Source: Caldifarciminota bacterium (GTDB lineage: Bacteria; Hydrothermota; Hydrothermia; WGAB01). Taken from it: DNA of 42,492 nucleotides. The notes below the pieces were generated by a model that was not told where the DNA came from, did not search any database, and saw nothing but the letters and a program-made list of their open reading frames with translations. Both the position numbers and the translations under genes were made by a program. This document shows positions 6,918 through 16,200 of this stretch, in pieces. The stretch is from assembly GCA_015490555.1 (NCBI GenBank), contig WFXO01000083.1, forward strand, positions 1 through 42,492, read 5' to 3'. The number at the start of each line of letters is the position of its first letter. Positions within the stretch are counted from its first letter, which is position 1.

Positions 6918-8201
6918 ATGCGGCGAATGTTTTGGGTGTGGGTTCTGAGCACATCTCTGGGGTCCGGGCTTTGGGCCGGGGTGGGCTATTGGTCTTGGCT
7001 GGGTCCGGTCTCCGGAGAAGTCACGGCGCTTCATGTTACCACGAATGCGCTCTATGTGGCCATCGAGGGACAAGGCCTGTTCCGGTACGACCTTTCCAGC
7101 CAAACCTGGGATACGTTGGTTGCCCCCGGCTCGCCGATCCGTGCGATTTACGTACATCCAGTTAACCCCAACGATCTCTTGGTCGGGATTGACGCTACCG
7201 TGGGTGTCACGGTCTGGCGTTCCCAAGACGGAGGGCTCTCGTGGGCTCCTTCCGACTCCGGACTGACGGCCCCCGGCCTCTCGGACGTCCTCCCGGTACG
7301 TGCCATTGCCGGGACAGCCCAACGACCGGATACCGTCTTCCTGGCCACGATGGATGGGGCCTGGATGTCGCCCGACTTCGGCGCCCATTGGCTCTATGTC
7401 TTTAGCGAAGACCCTGCGTATTATTACAACGCCCGGACTCTAACCATCGCTACACCGGAAACCCTTTTTTTGGGATCCCAGAACTTTGTGTATGAGGGGC
7501 AGGTGTGGCGGTCCGTCGATGGGGGACAGACCTGGGACTTTCTCTGGGGAACCTATGATGTCGGCGGGGAGGGGCTTCTCAACGGCATTACCCAACATCC
7601 GAGGGTTCCCGCCCTTCTCTTGGTCGCCGTGGGCGGCTTCTTTGTGCCCGGCATCTATCGGAGTCTGGACGGGGGGATGACATTTACCCAGACCTTCTCA
7701 GCGTGGGCCAACGCGGTCCTCTTCCATCCACAAGACTCTTCGGTGGCCTATGCCGCGACCGATGCGAACGGGGTGTTGAAATCTCAAGATGCAGGATTGA
7801 CCTGGTCGGAAATCAATGATAGTCTTCCCCTGGGTGAGGTGGATCTCCTGGTCATGGGGTCGGACGAACGCACAATTTTTATCGGAACCCCCATAGGGGT
7901 TTACGCCTATACCGATCCCTATGTGTCCGTTGAAGAACGGTCCGGTTCCTTCCCGTCCCCGCTCCTCTCCCTTACCCCCAACCCTGTCCGTCGCTGGCTC
8001 ACCCTCCGTGCGTATGCAGGGCAAATCCAATCCGTTGCGGTCTATGCTTTAGACGGTCGGTCCTTGGGGCAGATTCAACGCCATCCAAACGCGATCTGGC
8101 GTGTGGATCTCAGTCCTTACGGCCGTGGCCCAAGGGCCCTCTTTCTGGAGATCCGGACCACACGGGGTCGGATGACGAAGCGGGTGTTTGTGATCCCGTA
8201 A
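6918..8201 (+). CDS. Secreted Asp-box beta-propeller protein with T9SS-like C-terminal domain
   Basis: This is a 427-residue protein. A signal peptide (about 1-20, ending near LWAG) is followed by a propeller region of about 310 residues containing several sialidase/BNR-type Asp-boxes: SQDGGLSW, SVDGGQTW, SLDGGMTF and SQDAGLTW. These repeats occur in YCF48/Vps10-like propellers that usually bind proteins or glycans rather than catalyse. The last 80 or so residues (from SLTPNPVRRWLTL through VAVYALDGRSLG to the end) have the shape of a type-A T9SS sorting domain or a related FlgD-like module. The protein is probably surface-attached or released. It is a single gene transcribed away from GH57 and ends 10 bp from the convergent nif3. 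No sialidase catalytic residues are apparent, so I do not call an enzyme. Confidence 0.8.
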   Translation: MRRMFWVWVLSTSLGSGLWAGVGYWSWLGPVSGEVTALHVTTNALYVAIEGQGLFRYDLSSQTWDTLVAPGSPIRAIYVHPVNPNDLLVGIDATVGVTVWRSQDGGLSWAPSDSGLTAPGLSDVLPVRAIAGTAQRPDTVFLATMDGAWMSPDFGAHWLYVFSEDPAYYYNARTLTIATPETLFLGSQNFVYEGQVWRSVDGGQTWDFLWGTYDVGGEGLLNGITQHPRVPALLLVAVGGFFVPGIYRSLDGGMTFTQTFSAWANAVLFHPQDSSVAYAATDANGVLKSQDAGLTWSEINDSLPLGEVDLLVMGSDERTIFIGTPIGVYAYTDPYVSVEERSGSFPSPLLSLTPNPVRRWLTLRAYAGQIQSVAVYALDGRSLGQIQRHPNAIWRVDLSPYGRGPRALFLEIRTTRGRMTKRVFVIP

Positions 8202-8211
8202 AGTCGCCGAC

Positions 8212-8973
8212 CTAAAGGCCGGTGGGAAGGTCTAAGAAGTGGAACTCCAGGCCAAATCGTTCTTGCAGGTGTTTCCCCAGGGCTTTCACCCCGTAGCGTT
8301 CGGTCACATAATGGCCAAAGAAGACCACGTGGACCCCCAACTCCTGGGCCAGCCAGTAGTGGGCATGACTCGTCTCACCGGTGACCAGGAGGTCGACTCC
8401 AGCCTGTTTCAGGTCTGGAAGTAAGGAGACGGCCTTCCCCGAAACGACGGCAACCTTCCGGATTTCCGAAGGACCAAACTCCCAGACCGTTAAAGGGGGC
8501 ACGCCAAAGAAGGATTCGAGTTCTTGGACCAGATCCGAAAGGGTCCGAGAGGGTGAAAACTCGGTGTATCGGCCGATTTCTAATCCCTTATAGTTTCCGA
8601 GAGAGCCGAAGTCCTGCCAGCCCAATTCCCTTAGGATCACGGCGTTATTCCCAAATTCCGGATGCAGGTCCAGCGGCAAATGACTGGCATAAAGCGCGAT
8701 GCCGTTTTGAATAAGGCCTCGGACACGCCGGAAATAGGGACCGGTGATTGCCGTGGGCTGACCAAACCAATAAAGACCATGGTGGACGATCAGGAAGTCA
8801 ATGTTCTTCGCGATGGCCTCTGCGACCGCGACCTCCGAGATATCGACCGCTCCACCGACCCTCTGGATTTCTCGTTCTTCATGCTCCACCTGGAGCCCAT
8901 TGAGGGCATCGTCCGGGATCTCCGAGGTCTTCAGTAACTCATCGAGATAGCGGACCAGTTCCTTTGTTTTCAC
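8212..8973 (-). CDS. Nif3-like dinuclear metal-centre protein
   Basis: This is a Nif3/YbgI/YqfO-family protein of about 253 residues that usually forms a hexameric ring with two metals per subunit; its physiological role is still debated. Metal-ligand motifs are visible: FLIVHHGLYW, LDLHPEFGNN and TGETSHAHY. The ORF track begins at 9012, which adds 13 residues with no family similarity. I choose the GTG at 8973 (VKTKELVRYLDELL), which has GGAGGT 7 bp upstream. This start lies inside the 3' end of ruvB (35-bp overlap), so it is the last gene of the yebC-ruvCAB operon. Family assignment is solid; function is not settled by context. Confidence 0.9.
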   Translation of the reverse strand: MKTKELVRYLDELLKTSEIPDDALNGLQVEHEEREIQRVGGAVDISEVAVAEAIAKNIDFLIVHHGLYWFGQPTAITGPYFRRVRGLIQNGIALYASHLPLDLHPEFGNNAVILRELGWQDFGSLGNYKGLEIGRYTEFSPSRTLSDLVQELESFFGVPPLTVWEFGPSEIRKVAVVSGKAVSLLPDLKQAGVDLLVTGETSHAHYWLAQELGVHVVFFGHYVTERYGVKALGKHLQERFGLEFHFLDLPTGL

Positions 8974-9976
8974 GGAAAAGACCTCCGGGTTGTTCCAAGC
9001 CCAAATGGGCATATGCCAAGGGTAAGGCCACTCGGCCCCGAGATGTCCGTTTAATAAATCCCTCCCGGATCAAGAACGGCTCATAGACCTCTTCAATGGT
9101 CTCCGGTTCTTCCCCAACAGACATCGCGAGGGTTTTCAAGCCGACCGGGCCTCCCTTGTAGAGTTCAATCAAATTCCGAAGGATCCGTTTATCCATATCA
9201 TCCAAGCCCTTTCGATCGACCTGTAATTTCTCCAGGGCGTATTCTGCCAACTCCTTGGTAATCACCCCGTCCCCTTCAATCTCCGCAAAGTCTCGAACAC
9301 GGCGAAGGAGCCGGTTGGCGACCCGGGGGGTTCCCCGAGACCGTTCAGCAATCTCCCGAAGTCCCTCCTCGGTGTATCGGATCTTCAGGATTTTGGAACT
9401 CCGGACCAGGATCTGGAAGATCTCGTCCGGGGAGTAGTAGTCCAACCGGAAGGTAATGCCAAAGCGGGCCATGAGCGGAGAGGTGATCATTCCCGCGCGG
9501 GTCGTTGCTCCAACGAGTGTAAAGGGATTGAGTTTGATCTTAATGGATTGGGCTCCCGGCCCCCGGTCGATCAGGATATCGATGCGAAAGTCTTCCATGG
9601 CGGCATAGAGATATTCCTCGACCGGACGGGGGATGCGGTGGATTTCGTCAATAAAAAGGATATCTCGGGGAGCCAAGGAGGTCAGAATCCCCGCAAGGTC
9701 TGCGGGCCGTTCCAGAACCGGGCCTGAGGTGGCTTTGATGTTGACCCCCAACTCATGAGCAAGGATGTGGGCCAGGGTTGTTTTCCCCAACCCTGGAGGG
9801 CCATGGAGCAAGACATGATCTAATGCCTCCCCCCGGTTTTTGGTGGCTTCAACAAAGACCTGGAGGTTATATTTCAGGTCCTCCTGGCCGACAAACTCGG
9901 CGAATGTCCGAGGACGCAGGGTTCGATCCAACTCGGTTTCCCCGGCCAGCGGGGCTGGATCTGTCAATCTGGGCAT
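8939..9976 (-). CDS. ruvB: Holliday junction branch migration ATPase RuvB
   Basis: This 345-residue AAA+ motor drives branch migration of Holliday junctions with RuvA. It has Walker A GPPGLGKTT, Walker B LFIDEIH, sensor 1 GATTRAG and the Arg-finger region RGTPRVANRL. The C-terminal winged-helix DNA-binding part follows (about 260-335). Length and N-terminus (RPRTFAEFVGQEDLK) are typical for the family. It follows ruvA by 27 bp and its 3' end overlaps nif3. It lies in the common bacterial order yebC-ruvC-ruvA-ruvB. No Shine-Dalgarno is obvious before the ATG. Confidence 0.98.
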   Translation of the reverse strand: MPRLTDPAPLAGETELDRTLRPRTFAEFVGQEDLKYNLQVFVEATKNRGEALDHVLLHGPPGLGKTTLAHILAHELGVNIKATSGPVLERPADLAGILTSLAPRDILFIDEIHRIPRPVEEYLYAAMEDFRIDILIDRGPGAQSIKIKLNPFTLVGATTRAGMITSPLMARFGITFRLDYYSPDEIFQILVRSSKILKIRYTEEGLREIAERSRGTPRVANRLLRRVRDFAEIEGDGVITKELAEYALEKLQVDRKGLDDMDKRILRNLIELYKGGPVGLKTLAMSVGEEPETIEEVYEPFLIREGFIKRTSRGRVALPLAYAHLGLEQPGGLFRENKGTGPLSR

Positions 9977-10003
9977 GGCATAAAGATTTTAAAGGACGTT
10001 CGG

Positions 10004-10612
10004 TTATGCTGTTTCGGTTTGGCGTTGCAACACTTCACGGATGAGATCCTCTTCGGTCGGTTCGGTCTCTCCCTCCCAACTTCTGAGTGCTTCCCGGACG
10101 GCTTCCCGTGCTTCAGTTTCACGCAAGCCAAGCCGGACCAAGGCGAGAACAGCGCGTCGCAGGGTTTCTTCCCGCCCTGTAAATCTCTTTTCGCGGATCT
10201 CGGGCAATCGAGAGCCCAATTCGAAGATCAAGCGTTCCGCCCGTTTGCGGCCGACCCCCTTCACCTGTGCGAGGAGGTTCACATCCTGGGTCTCCACGGC
10301 CTGCAAGATTTCCGAAGCGCGGAGACCCGACAACAGGCGAAACGCCAGAGACGGCCCGATATTAGGCAACTTCACCAGGGTCTCAAATAGGTTTCGATCC
10401 TCTTCGGTTGCAAAGCCGTAAAGGGCCTGTGTCTTGTCTGTCCAAATGGGGACCACAAACAGACCCTGGACAGAGTTCACCTCTCCCAACTGTTCCAAGG
10501 TCGTGGTGGGAACCAGGATCTCCAAAACGATCTCCGTGGCCCCCATCTCAAGGCCCAGTAAACACTTTTGCTGGGTCTTTCCGCGGATTTTACCTTTGAG
10601 ATAGTAGAGCAT
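10004..10612 (-). CDS. ruvA: Holliday junction DNA-binding protein RuvA
   Basis: This 202-residue protein forms the tetramer that holds the four-way junction and recruits RuvB. An N-terminal OB domain starts with MLYYLKGKI. Two helix-hairpin-helix motifs follow at about 70-130 (LVKLPNIGPSLAFRLLSGL and VKGVGRKRAERLIFEL). A C-terminal domain for RuvB contact spans about 150-200 (ALVRLGLRETEAREAV). Length is typical. The ATG lies 1 bp after the ruvC stop, so translation is probably coupled. Confidence 0.97.
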   Translation of the reverse strand: MLYYLKGKIRGKTQQKCLLGLEMGATEIVLEILVPTTTLEQLGEVNSVQGLFVVPIWTDKTQALYGFATEEDRNLFETLVKLPNIGPSLAFRLLSGLRASEILQAVETQDVNLLAQVKGVGRKRAERLIFELGSRLPEIREKRFTGREETLRRAVLALVRLGLRETEAREAVREALRSWEGETEPTEEDLIREVLQRQTETA

Positions 10613-10613
10613 G

Positions 10614-11087
10614 TTACTCTCCGATCAGCCTTTGCATTTTCAGTTCCCGTTGGACGGCAAGGGCACAAGCCATGGCATCTGTGACATCCAGGGGAACCTC
10701 CTCTTGGAAATTCAGTAATTGACGCACCACGTAGGCTACCTGGGGTTTTGAGGCGCGTCCATTGCCCGTAAGGGCCTGTTTGATCCGGGTGGGAGAAAGT
10801 TCCATGACCGGAATTTCCTTTTGATAAAGGGCTAAGAGAGCGACGCCCCGGGCACTCCCCAAGGTCAGGGCGGCGCGGACATTGCGGTGATAGATCACGG
10901 TCTCCATGACGGCCAACTCGGGAGTCCACGCCTCCAAGAGGTCTGTAAACGACTCGTAGAGACTCTTCAGTTTTGCGCCCAAATCCGGTCCCCGAGGTCG
11001 AAAGATGCGATAGGCAGCCACGGTTTGGTCTTCTATGAGGACAACGGCAAACCGATGAATGCCCGGATCAATGCCGAGGATTTTCAA
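10614..11087 (-). CDS. ruvC: Holliday junction resolvase RuvC
   Basis: This 157-residue endonuclease resolves Holliday junctions. The four catalytic acids of the RNase H-like fold are in place: Asp7 (GIDPG), Glu62 (VMETV), Asp134 and Asp137 (LDVTDAMACAL). The start codon is TTG. It overlaps the yebC stop as TTGA, there is no Shine-Dalgarno, and no other in-frame start fits the MKILGIDPG N-terminus, so initiation probably depends on coupling to yebC. The usual FFxxN motif after the Glu is VIYHRN here, a mild deviation. Confidence 0.96.
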   Translation of the reverse strand: MKILGIDPGIHRFAVVLIEDQTVAAYRIFRPRGPDLGAKLKSLYESFTDLLEAWTPELAVMETVIYHRNVRAALTLGSARGVALLALYQKEIPVMELSPTRIKQALTGNGRASKPQVAYVVRQLLNFQEEVPLDVTDAMACALAVQRELKMQRLIGE

Positions 11088-11839
11088 GATGTCGAAGCAA
11101 GCGCTTGGAGGACTTCTTCCGGAACGTCAAAGTTGGCATATACCGCCTGAACATCGTCCAGTTCTTCTAAGGCCTCAATGAGTTTCAAGACCTTTTCGGC
11201 GTCTTTTTTGTCCAGGGGAACGGTGTTTTGCGGGATCAAGGTGAGTTCTGCTTGCGCAATTTTGAACCCTTTCTGTTCAAAGGCCTGTTTGACGCTATAA
11301 AACTCCTTCGGGTCGGTCCAAACCTCATACGTATCGGCCTGGACTTTTACATCTTCGGCGCCCGCTTCGATGGCGGCTTCTAAGACTTCGTCTTCATCCA
11401 GCCCTTCTTTCTCCAGGTAGATGACGCCCTTTTCTTGGAACTGCCACATCACGCTCCCGGCACCTGCAAGGTTCCCTCCATGTTTGGACAGAACATGGCG
11501 AACCTCACTCACGGTTCGATTCTTGTTGTCTGTCAGGGCTTTAATGAGAAGGGCCACGCCGCCGGGTGCATACCCCTCATAAGTAACGCTCTCATACTTG
11601 ACGCCCTCGAGTTCGCCGGTTCCTCGTTTAATGGCCTTTTCGATATTCTCCCAGGGCATATTGTGTTCTTTTGCCCGCTCGATGGCGAGCCGAAGGCGTG
11701 GGTTAAACTCCGGGTCTCCTCCCCCCATCCGGGCAGCAACCGTGATCTCCCGGATCAACTTGTTAAAAATCTTCCCACGCTGGGCATCGACCCGGGCTTT
11801 CTTGTGTTTAATCTGTGCCCACTTCGAATGTCCAGCCAT
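11084..11839 (-). CDS. yebC: YebC/PmpR-family protein
   Basis: This 251-residue protein has the typical N-terminus MAGHSKWAQIKHKK and the conserved YEGYAPGG and KHGGNLA motifs. The family was first described as transcriptional regulators (PmpR), and some members help ribosomes through proline stretches; the sequence does not decide between these. The ORF track starts 18 residues early at 11893. The ATG at 11839 has GGAGGTG 5 bp upstream and gives the family-standard start. It heads the yebC-ruvC-ruvA-ruvB-nif3 operon behind its own promoter. Confidence 0.96.
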   Translation of the reverse strand: MAGHSKWAQIKHKKARVDAQRGKIFNKLIREITVAARMGGGDPEFNPRLRLAIERAKEHNMPWENIEKAIKRGTGELEGVKYESVTYEGYAPGGVALLIKALTDNKNRTVSEVRHVLSKHGGNLAGAGSVMWQFQEKGVIYLEKEGLDEDEVLEAAIEAGAEDVKVQADTYEVWTDPKEFYSVKQAFEQKGFKIAQAELTLIPQNTVPLDKKDAEKVLKLIEALEELDDVQAVYANFDVPEEVLQALASTS

Positions 11840-11858
11840 ATTGTCACCTCCATCGTTT

Positions 11859-11888
11859 AGTATAGCCAAGGGGGCGGGAACATTGCAA
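11859..11888 (-). promoter_or_regulatory. Promoter of yebC-ruvCAB-nif3
   Basis: On the minus strand it reads TTGCAA (11883-11888), 18 nt, TATACT (11859-11864), followed by GGAGGTG and the yebC ATG at 11839. It lies in the 60-bp gap after dnaB, so the recombination genes can be transcribed apart from dnaB. Confidence 0.6.
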
Positions 11889-11899
11889 CCCACTCCCCC

Positions 11900-13264
11900 T
11901 TAGAAGTACTCCTCGCCCGTAACAAATTCTTGGGCTTCATAGCCCGCATAGGGCTCAAAACGCATAATATCCTTCAAGAAGGCCAATTTGACGGTTCCCA
12001 CCGGCCCGTTTCTCTGCTTCCCAATGATGATCTCTGCCAGCCCCTCATACTCGGGGTTTTGATAGTACATTTCCGGTCGGAAGATAAACAGGACCACATC
12101 CGCATCCTGCTCGATGCTTCCAGACTCTCGAAGGTCCGCCAAACGAGGGCGGCGGTCTTCCCGCCGATGCTCCGGAGCCCGAGATAACTGGGAAAGTGCC
12201 ACAACCGGGATCTTCAGTTCTTTCGCAAGCGACTTGAGCGCCTGTGAGATTCCCGCGATCTCCTGGACCTTACTCTCCGCACGGAATCCCCGCACCAACT
12301 GGAGGTAGTCAACAAAGACAATCTTGACCCCCTCTTCCTTGACAATCCGGCGGGCCTTTGCCTTTAACTCCAAGATATGGATCGAGGGGGTGTCGTCAAT
12401 GAAGATCGGGGCATCCCGGAGACGGTGAACCGCCTCGGTTAAATCGGGGATCCGGTCCTGGCTTACAAACCCCGTCCGCAAGGCCTGAGAGCTGACCCCG
12501 GACTCCATGCTCAAAAGCCTCATCACCAACTGTTCTCTCGACATCTCTAAACTGAAAATCGCCGACGGAATCCCCTTCTCCACTCCCAAAAAACGCATAA
12601 TGTTCAACGCAAAACTGGTCTTCCCCATGGAAGGACGGGACGCAATGATGACGAGATCCCCCGGTTGGAATCCGGAGGTCAGGTTATCTAACTCATCAAA
12701 TCCCGTTGGGATCCCCGTGACATGTCGGCGTTGAAGAATCAGGTCGTTGATCATGGTGAACACATCTTGGACCATATCTCCGACCCGAATAAAGGCTTCC
12801 GAGACCTGTTTTTGGCGGATCTCTAAGATCTTGTGTTCTGCGTAATCCAGAAGTTCGTCCGCAGGGACACTCTCTTTGTAGGCCTTTTCAATCACATCCA
12901 TGGTTACATCGATAATGGACCGGTAAATCGACTTTTCGACCACGATCCGGATGTATTCATCCACCAACGCCGGTGAGACGACGCTCTCCACGATATTCGC
13001 CAGGTATTCCACACCGCCGATCGCCTCTAAGTCTCCCGATCGTTTCAACTCCTCTTTGACCGAGACGGAGGAGATTTCGGACCTTCGTTCAAACAGGTTT
13101 CGAATGGCGCGAAAAATCTTACGATGGCGCTCGAAGTAAAAGTCTTCCTCGCGCACGCTTTCCAGCGCCTTATACAAGGCCGTATCCTGGAGGATCATCG
13201 CCCCCAGGAGTTCCATCTCGGCCTCTTCGGAGTACGGCGGTTTTTTATCCAGTTCCTTTGCCAT
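11900..13264 (-). CDS. dnaB: Replicative DNA helicase DnaB
   Basis: This is a 454-residue hexameric helicase. The N-terminal DnaB domain (about 10-110, PYSEEAEMELLGAMI) is followed by a linker and the RecA-like ATPase with Walker A SRPSMGKTSFALN near residue 210. Walker B is IVFVDYLQL, and the conserved SQLSRAPEHR and DLRESGSIEQDADVV follow. There is no intein. Length is typical. The ATG is 2 bp from the stop of the upstream secreted-protein gene, an unexpected partner, with yebC downstream behind a separate promoter. Confidence 0.98.
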   Translation of the reverse strand: MAKELDKKPPYSEEAEMELLGAMILQDTALYKALESVREEDFYFERHRKIFRAIRNLFERRSEISSVSVKEELKRSGDLEAIGGVEYLANIVESVVSPALVDEYIRIVVEKSIYRSIIDVTMDVIEKAYKESVPADELLDYAEHKILEIRQKQVSEAFIRVGDMVQDVFTMINDLILQRRHVTGIPTGFDELDNLTSGFQPGDLVIIASRPSMGKTSFALNIMRFLGVEKGIPSAIFSLEMSREQLVMRLLSMESGVSSQALRTGFVSQDRIPDLTEAVHRLRDAPIFIDDTPSIHILELKAKARRIVKEEGVKIVFVDYLQLVRGFRAESKVQEIAGISQALKSLAKELKIPVVALSQLSRAPEHRREDRRPRLADLRESGSIEQDADVVLFIFRPEMYYQNPEYEGLAEIIIGKQRNGPVGTVKLAFLKDIMRFEPYAGYEAQEFVTGEEYF

Positions 13265-13266
13265 GG

Positions 13267-16200
13267 CTATTCAAAAGGGGTTGAGATCACCAAGGGCCGG
13301 TTGATGACCACCTGACGAAGACCCTTTACCGCCCGGAGTTGCACAATGTACATCCCCAAGGGAACCTTTTCCCCATTCTCTTTGGTGCCGTCCCAGGTTA
13401 CAACGCCTGTCCTTGCAGGGGATCCCTCGAAGAAGACCCGGACGATCCGACCTTTCAAATCAAAGATTTTCAATGAGTACGAGTAGTCCGGAGGGCCGGT
13501 GACGGTAATCGACAACCGTTCACTGGCCAGATCCGGCGCAAAGACATTCGTCGAAAGCGTCAGTTGGACTTCTGCGGTCGTATCCGGCGGCTGGAGGAGG
13601 ACCACATCCTCCGGAAATCGGGGGAGAATCTGGTAGCCAGAGGTATACGGGGGATCGGCATCGTATTGTCCCAAGACCCCATACACTTGGATCCGATCCC
13701 CGACCCTGAGGCTCTGGACATCAATGCCCGTCCCTGGATAGATATAAACCGTCACCGGAACCTGTCCATTCCAGACCTCCATCGTGTATCCGGCTCCGGC
13801 CAAGGCGGGTTCTGTAGCGACCACGCCCTCCGGAAATTCCAAGAACCTCCCCTCCATCGCTTCTTTAAGGACCTCTCCGGGACGCAACCGATAGGTGTCG
13901 GGGATCGCAAAGCCTCGGTCCAGACGGAGAAGATTCTGTGATTGACTGACCAAGATCTCTGTAAGCCCGTTGTATTCAGTGACCACACCGCGTGCAAACA
14001 CAATATCCCCCACCTGGAAAGGCAGTAAGGCACCGGAATAATAGACATTGACCCCGCCTGTTGGATCTTGCAGGAAGAGGCTGGTTCGATCTGTACTGGA
14101 GACACCCGCAGGGAAGGTCACCACCCCGGCAACGGTTACCTCCTGTCCCTCCATCGCAGAGGTATAGCCATCGGATCCGGGTTGTTGGACCTGAGCAATC
14201 GGGGTGGTGCTGTAGAGGACGGGTTGGACAACGATGGGGCGAAGTCCCTGAGGTCCTGACGTGGCGGTTTTCACGACGACCGGATACACACCGGTATCCG
14301 GGACCACTACGCCATGGAAAATCAGGGTATCCACCACAACAGAGGCACCAGAAATTCGGACGGATTCCGGATACGCCGTTACGGTCGCGCCAACCCACCC
14401 ATCGCCCAACAAAGTCAGATCCTGGAGTTCCCCACTCCACCATGTGGAGGCGGGAAACTCGATCTTGAGATATCGCAAGGTGTCGATCCCCATCTGGATT
14501 TCTAAAGAGAGATCTGTGGGAGTCCCTCGGACGGCGAATGGAGGAATCCATCGAGCGGAGCCAGAGCCATCACCCCCTGTGATCAGGTCAAAACTCCCGC
14601 GGGGAACAATTTGATGTCCTTCAAAGTAGGGCGGATCGGGATCATACTGCGAGACCACACCCGTCAGGTGGAAAGGACCGGTAGGGGTGGGCTGTCCCCC
14701 AAGATCGGTATCGTTGTCAATATAGACTGTGAACGAACCAGTCGAGTCTTGGATCGTGAGGGTCCCGCTGGTCGGGAACGTTGTCGCATTCGTGGTCACA
14801 TATCGAACCTGTACCAGGCGTCCTTCGTAGGCCTCCCCACTGTCTGCCAACTGAGCCAACGTGACGACCAACGGTGTGGGATCCTCTCCAAATTTCTGGT
14901 CCAACATTTCGGCATCGTTCAGTTCGACGAGGCCATTGTACTGGGTCACGAGTCCGGTAACTGTCACGGTATCTCCCCGGCCCGCCGTGAAATTTGGAGC
15001 ATAGAGGACGCAGCCCCCGGTGGCATCTTGGATGTAATACGCGGGGCCCAACTCTCCGGCAACCGTCAGGGCGCCGCGGATGGTAACCTGTTGGCCCAAG
15101 AGAATCGAATTCCCCTGATCGTCCAGGACATGGAGCGCAGACATCGGCAGGATCCCGGAAAGATCCGGGACCTGGTATCCAAGCGTTTCACTGACGGTCT
15201 TGGCTCCTGCATCGTCTCGTGCCACCACAAACAACTCCACCGAGGTGCCCCCAGGCTGAGGTGGAATGTGGTAGAAATACAGGTCGTTAAAGGTGGAATC
15301 GTGAGGATAGGCGTAGAACGTCCCCTCATTCAAGCGGTAGTACAGGGAATCTTCAGCAACCTGGGTGTCATCGGTAATTTTGGCTCGGACAAGAACCGGG
15401 TCGTTGGGGAAGGGGTAGGCCGGTTCCCAGACCACATAGTGGATGATGGGAGGAGGATTGGGGATCACCGTATACGAGAGCGTTTCACTGACCGTCACCT
15501 GTGAGGAGTCGTCCATGGCCCAGAGAAAAAAGTCCACGGAGTCCCCTGCAGGACGACCGGGAATCGTGAAAAAGTATTCTGTACCAATCACAGAGTCATG
15601 GGAGACGCTTTGAAATCCCGATCCGTTGACTTGGTAAAAGAGAGAGTCTCCGACAACCATGGAGTTATCCGTGATGGTGGCTTGAACGATAATGGGGCGG
15701 TCCGCCGGGGGTACTTCGGGAAAGAGGTGGATATTGGTGATCACAGGAGGGGGATCTGGCGAGAATTGGATGTCTGAACTGTCTCTTGGTTCCAGCCGAA
15801 AGGATCCGTAGCCGTAACTCAAACACCCCACAATATCGTAGGGTTGACCCAAAATCGGCACATAGGGCACCCCCAGGTCATCAATCATGAGGGGGCCGGT
15901 CCCGTCGTTCACCCACCACTCCCCGTACTGGTTCGGCAGGGATTCCGCCACCGCATATTGGACCTTGATCAGGACACCCTCGTAGGCCTCTTGGGAGACC
16001 TGGCCGGTCGGCAATACCGTGGGCCCAGGCAAGGGGTGCCCCGAAGAAAGGACTTCTACATACCCGTTGCCCGGAGTGGCATCCAACTCTGTTAAGCCGT
16101 AGTACTCGCTCACCACTGCAACGACACGAACGCTATCCCCGATGCTTACGGAAGGGGAGGAATTCCCGCCACGAAAGATATAAATCCCATGCCATGCGCC

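Noticed and set aside
8196-8225. Possible bidirectional terminator between the propeller gene and nif3
   Set aside because: CGCCGACC/GGCCGGTG can pair only with a mismatch and there is no T-run.
14611-15504. 297-aa plus-strand ORF
   Set aside because: Antisense to the OB-fold protein; no signal, motif or ribosome site.
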